This document shows, piece by piece, positions 8,422-10,784 of a stretch of DNA of 10,784 bases. Position numbers and translations under genes: made by a program. How positions within the stretch are numbered: the stretch's first letter is position 1; each line of letters opens with the position of its first letter. The stretch covers positions 1 through 10,784 of the forward strand of contig JAQWAJ010000028.1 of assembly GCA_028707745.1 (NCBI GenBank). The letters are read 5' to 3'. Source of the DNA: Bacteroidales bacterium. Its GTDB lineage: Bacteria; Bacteroidota; Bacteroidia; Bacteroidales; UBA12481. Below the pieces are notes generated by a model. The model was not told where the DNA came from and made no database searches. It worked only from the letters and a program-made list of their open reading frames with translations.

Positions 8422-9315
8422 TTACACGGGAATAATTGATGCACCTGAAGTTTCCACGGTACGGTCAACTTTTTTTATCAGTCCCTGCAATACATTACCG
8501 GGTCCGACTTCAATAAACCGGGTAGCGCCGTTGGCGATCATGTTCTGAATGGTCTGTGTCCAGCGTACCGGGCTGGTGAGCTGAGCCATCAGGTTTTTGC
8601 GGATGATTTCCGGATCAGTTTCCGGAAGTGCATTGACATTCTGATATATCGGGCAAGCTGGTTTTACGACAGGAGCTTCCTGAATGGCCCTGGCTAATTC
8701 TGCTCTGGCCGGTTCCATCAGAGGAGAATGGAAAGCGCCCCCGACAGACAGTTTCAGGGCTCTTTTGGCTCCGAGTTCCTGAAGCCGGGCGATGGCCAGA
8801 TCAATTCCCTGATGCGATCCTGAAATCACAATCTGTCCGACGGAGTTGTAATTTGCCGGAACAACCACTTCATTGATCTCTGCGCACACTTTTTCGACTA
8901 CTTCATTTTCCAAACCCAGGATTGCAGCCATGGTCGAAGGGTTCATTTCGCATGCCCGCTGCATGGCTTGTGCACGCTTGAAAACGAGCGTCAGCCCATC
9001 TTCAAAACTCAATGCACCGGCAGCCGTAAGGGCAGAAAATTCACCCAAACTGTGTCCGGCTACCATGTCGGGTTGAAAACGGTCACCCAACACTACGGCA
9101 AGAATAACTGAATGGAGGAAAATTGCCGGCTGCGTGACTTTTGTCTGGCGAAGGTCTTCTTCGGTTCCGTTAAACATGATACCGGTAATACCGAAACCGA
9201 GGATTTCATCAGCCTTTTCAAACAGATTGCGGGCTACATCAGATTGATCGTACAGATCTTTACCCATTCCGGGAAACTGAGCGCCCTGACCGGGAAATAC
9301 AAAAGCTTTCTTCAT
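8422..9315 (-). CDS. fabD: Malonyl-CoA:ACP transacylase
   Basis: This 297-residue protein is full length for stand-alone FabD. It transfers malonyl from CoA to acyl carrier protein, supplying the extender unit for type II fatty acid synthesis in the cytoplasm. The N-terminal FPGQGAQ (7-13) forms the oxyanion-hole region. The nucleophile is Ser89 in GHSLGEFSAL, Arg114 binds the malonyl carboxylate, catalytic His196 lies in GGAFHSPLM, and Gln245 sits in the position expected from E. coli FabD. The C-terminal FIEVGPGNVLQGLI is also characteristic. The ATG is 9 bases after the folE stop on the same strand, with no promoter box between, so fabD is probably co-transcribed with folE. No other fatty-acid synthesis genes (fabH, fabG, acpP) are adjacent here, unlike the classical fab cluster. 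A polyketide-type acyltransferase is unlikely given the size and the lack of a synthase context. Confidence 0.96.
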   Translation of the reverse strand: MKKAFVFPGQGAQFPGMGKDLYDQSDVARNLFEKADEILGFGITGIMFNGTEEDLRQTKVTQPAIFLHSVILAVVLGDRFQPDMVAGHSLGEFSALTAAGALSFEDGLTLVFKRAQAMQRACEMNPSTMAAILGLENEVVEKVCAEINEVVVPANYNSVGQIVISGSHQGIDLAIARLQELGAKRALKLSVGGAFHSPLMEPARAELARAIQEAPVVKPACPIYQNVNALPETDPEIIRKNLMAQLTSPVRWTQTIQNMIANGATRFIEVGPGNVLQGLIKKVDRTVETSGASIIPV

Positions 9316-9324
9316 ATTTTAGGA

Positions 9325-9951
9325 TTAATGGAGAGTAGAGGTAATTAAATGAATGAATTCCTCACGGGTGGCTGTTCTCAGGAATGCCCCGGTGAAATCG
9401 GATGTCGTAGTCACTGAATTCTGTTTCTGAATGCCGCGCATCTGCATGCACATGTGCTGAGCCTCGATCACCACGGCAACGCCAAGCGGCTCAAGGGTGT
9501 CCTGAATGCAGTCGCGTATTTGGGTAGTCAGGCGTTCCTGAACCTGCAACCGGCGGGCATAAGCATCGACCACCCGGGCAATTTTACTCAATCCCGTCAC
9601 TTGCCCGTTCGGGATATAAGCTACATGAGCTTTGCCGAAAAACGGCAGCAAATGATGCTCACAGAGACTATATAGTTCGATGTTTTTAACCACAACCATC
9701 TGTTTGTAATCTTCATGAAAGGTTGCCGACTTAAGCATTTCGACCGGATCCAGATTATATCCCTGAGTGAAAAACTGCATCGATTTGGCTACCCGTAACG
9801 GCGTTTTCAGCAAGCCTTCACGGGTGGAATCTTCGCCGATCAGATCCAGAATTCTACGGTAATGATGCGATAGCTCTTCAGTCCGCTCATCGTCATATCG
9901 CTCAATTTTCTGATAACCATTACCGTTATTCTCGTATAGATTGAATTCCAT
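9325..9951 (-). CDS. folE: GTP cyclohydrolase I
   Basis: FolE converts GTP to 7,8-dihydroneopterin triphosphate, the first step towards tetrahydrofolate and, in bacteria that make queuosine, towards its deazaguanine precursor. From the chosen ATG (9949-9951) the protein is 208 residues, normal for bacterial FolE. Zinc ligands are Cys97 and His100 in [15 protein letters not shown] and Cys168 in QHMCMQMRG; catalytic histidines are His99 and His166. The segment RLQVQERLT (134-142) and the C-terminal RTATREEFI are typical. An in-frame ATG at 10026 would add 25 residues with no family counterpart and would cross the promoter region of the divergent mqnB gene, so it was not used. No Shine-Dalgarno sequence precedes the chosen ATG. 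A weak minus-strand box, TTTCTTTG (9980-9987), is one base off the Bacteroidota -7 consensus. fabD follows 9 bases downstream. Confidence 0.95.
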   Translation of the reverse strand: MEFNLYENNGNGYQKIERYDDERTEELSHHYRRILDLIGEDSTREGLLKTPLRVAKSMQFFTQGYNLDPVEMLKSATFHEDYKQMVVVKNIELYSLCEHHLLPFFGKAHVAYIPNGQVTGLSKIARVVDAYARRLQVQERLTTQIRDCIQDTLEPLGVAVVIEAQHMCMQMRGIQKQNSVTTTSDFTGAFLRTATREEFIHLITSTLH

Positions 9952-10039
9952 TTTTTGAATATTTGATAGAATGATCCGACAAAGAAAGAATAAATTTTGT
10001 TCAGAAAGATTAACTTCGAACATCATTCCTATACCTCAC
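9952..10039. promoter_or_regulatory. Divergent folE/mqnB intergenic region
   Basis: This AT-rich 88-base gap must hold promoters for both directions. Candidate -7 boxes are imperfect: TTTCTTTG on the minus strand (9980-9987) and TAAATTTTG on the plus strand (9991-9999), which has one extra spacer base relative to TAnnTTTG. No clear -33 elements, Shine-Dalgarno sites or operator repeats are seen. Confidence 0.35.
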
Positions 10040-10702
10040 ATGAGTCAACTGATCGTTATTCCCACGCTCACTGAAGCTTTTCCGCTGATAAACTCTGCCG
10101 GATTTGTTCCGACCGAAAATCCTGCTGTTTATCAGGCTAAGAGCCCTGAATGGAAATTATTGATCGCCGGGATAGGGATCGTACCTGTTATGTATCATCT
10201 GACCCGGCACCTTGCCAATAACCGGTATGACCGGGTGATACATGCCGGAATAGCAGGGAGTTATTCGCTTTCACTGCAACCGGTTGAAGTAGTGCAGGTT
10301 GTCAGAGATACTTTTGTTGACGTCGGTGTCGATCATGGAGGTGGGGTAGTCAAATGGATTTTTCATGAAAATATCTGGAAACCGGATGAAAAGCCTTTTA
10401 GAAATGGTTGGTTGGAAGTGCCGGAGGACAAGTCGTTGAATCTCGAAACGGTTATTGGGATAACAGTAGATACGGTTACCTCAGGACCGGAGCGCAAAGC
10501 GCGCCTGGCTGAAAAGTTCAATCCCCAGATTGAGACCATGGAAGGAGCCGCGGTTTTTTATGTTTGTCAGATGGAAAACATCCCGGTGATCCAGATTCGT
10601 TCGATATCCAACTCCACCGGAGTTCGCGACCGGCACAACTGGAAAACTGAAGAGGCCATTGAAGCATTTACACAAGTACTAAAAGATATGGTATGCAAAT
10701 AA
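10040..10702 (+). CDS. mqnB: Futalosine hydrolase
   Basis: This 220-residue nucleosidase of the MTA/SAH nucleosidase (phosphorylase) superfamily cleaves futalosine to hypoxanthine and dehypoxanthine futalosine in the alternative, chorismate-derived menaquinone pathway. It begins MSQLIVIPTLTEAF. It has IAGIGIVPVMYHL (42-54) and HAGIAGSYS (68-76), and the superfamily signature ETMEGAAVFYVC (165-176), with the Glu-Met-Glu-like ribose-binding site at 166-168. In the catalytic-acid segment RSISNSTGVRDRHNW, Asn191 replaces the Asp found in MTA/SAH nucleosidases, which suits futalosine hydrolases. The overlap with mqnD makes the assignment firm. The ATG at 10040 gives the normal N-terminus. An in-frame ATG at 9971 would add 23 unrelated residues overlapping the opposing folE control region and was rejected. 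No Shine-Dalgarno sequence is seen. Confidence 0.93.
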   Translation: MSQLIVIPTLTEAFPLINSAGFVPTENPAVYQAKSPEWKLLIAGIGIVPVMYHLTRHLANNRYDRVIHAGIAGSYSLSLQPVEVVQVVRDTFVDVGVDHGGGVVKWIFHENIWKPDEKPFRNGWLEVPEDKSLNLETVIGITVDTVTSGPERKARLAEKFNPQIETMEGAAVFYVCQMENIPVIQIRSISNSTGVRDRHNWKTEEAIEAFTQVLKDMVCK

Positions 10703-10784
10703 CGCTTGGGTTCAGTACCTGTCCGAATGATACATTTATTTTCGATGCTTTGGTGAATGGTAAGATTGACACCGAAGGGCTGGA
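10693..10784 (+). CDS. mqnD: 1,4-dihydroxy-6-naphthoate synthase, N-terminal fragment (cut by window end)
   Basis: An ATG at 10693, inside the last codons of mqnB and in another frame, opens a frame that runs to the window end and encodes 30 complete codons. It begins MQITLGFSTCPNDTFIF and continues DALVNGKIDTEGL, which matches the N-terminus of MqnD (LG-S-CPNDTF-F, then GKI). MqnD converts cyclic dehypoxanthine futalosine to 1,4-dihydroxy-6-naphthoate, a later step in the same pathway as mqnB. The 10-base overlap with mqnB (10693-10702) suggests translational coupling. The rest of the protein lies outside the window. Confidence 0.88.
   Translation, partial: MQITLGFSTCPNDTFIFDALVNGKIDTEGL

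Noticed and set aside
9952..10026. Upstream in-frame ATG start for folE at 10026
   Set aside because: The extra 25 residues have no counterpart in FolE and would cover the divergent promoter region; the ATG at 9951 gives a normal-length protein.
9971..10039. Upstream in-frame ATG start for mqnB at 9971
   Set aside because: The added 23 residues are basic and unlike any MqnB N-terminus; the family N-terminus begins at MSQLIVIPT (10040).

Overview
The window looks like a chromosomal segment from a member of the Bacteroidota, probably an anaerobic or facultative lineage near Bacteroidales/Marinilabiliales. The reasons are moderate GC, AT-rich intergenic gaps, two upstream boxes matching the Bacteroidota -7 element TAnnTTTG, a near absence of Shine-Dalgarno sequences, and protein sequences typical of that phylum. 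The exact lineage is inferred and cannot be fixed from this window. Every gene is either core or a recognisable accessory metabolic gene. I see no mobile elements, RNA genes, CRISPR arrays or phage genes.

Layout: (1) 1-363 is the 3' end of murI (glutamate racemase, +), convergent with (2) a gamma-class carbonic anhydrase-like hexapeptide-repeat gene (375-893, -). (3) After a 114-bp divergent AT-rich gap comes a probable three-gene operon on +: korA (1008-2852), korB (2856-3872) and a 994-residue multidomain protein (3905-6889). The last has two receiver-like domains, a PEP synthase/pyruvate phosphate dikinase-type ATP-binding domain and an unassigned C-terminal region. (4) gdhA (7009-8343, +) has its own promoter-like box and ends at a strong, probably bidirectional terminator (8364-8399). 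(5) On the minus strand, folE (9325-9951) and fabD (8422-9315) form a short operon converging on that terminator. (6) Divergent from folE, mqnB (10040-10702, +) overlaps the start of mqnD (10693-end, partial), which indicates the futalosine route to menaquinone.

Function: KorAB interconverts 2-oxoglutarate and succinyl-CoA with ferredoxin. GdhA interconverts 2-oxoglutarate and glutamate. MurI turns L-glutamate into D-glutamate for the cell wall. The central part of the window is therefore rich in enzymes of the 2-oxoglutarate/glutamate node, although they sit in separate transcription units.

The least understood item is the 994-residue protein. It carries the nucleotide-binding half of a dikinase but no swivelling phosphohistidine domain and no PEP/pyruvate TIM barrel. 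In their place it has receiver-like domains at the N-terminus and a conserved-looking region at the C-terminus. It is probably not a PEP synthase. Its tight placement behind korAB suggests a regulatory or phosphotransfer role tied to 2-oxoacid metabolism, which is inference.
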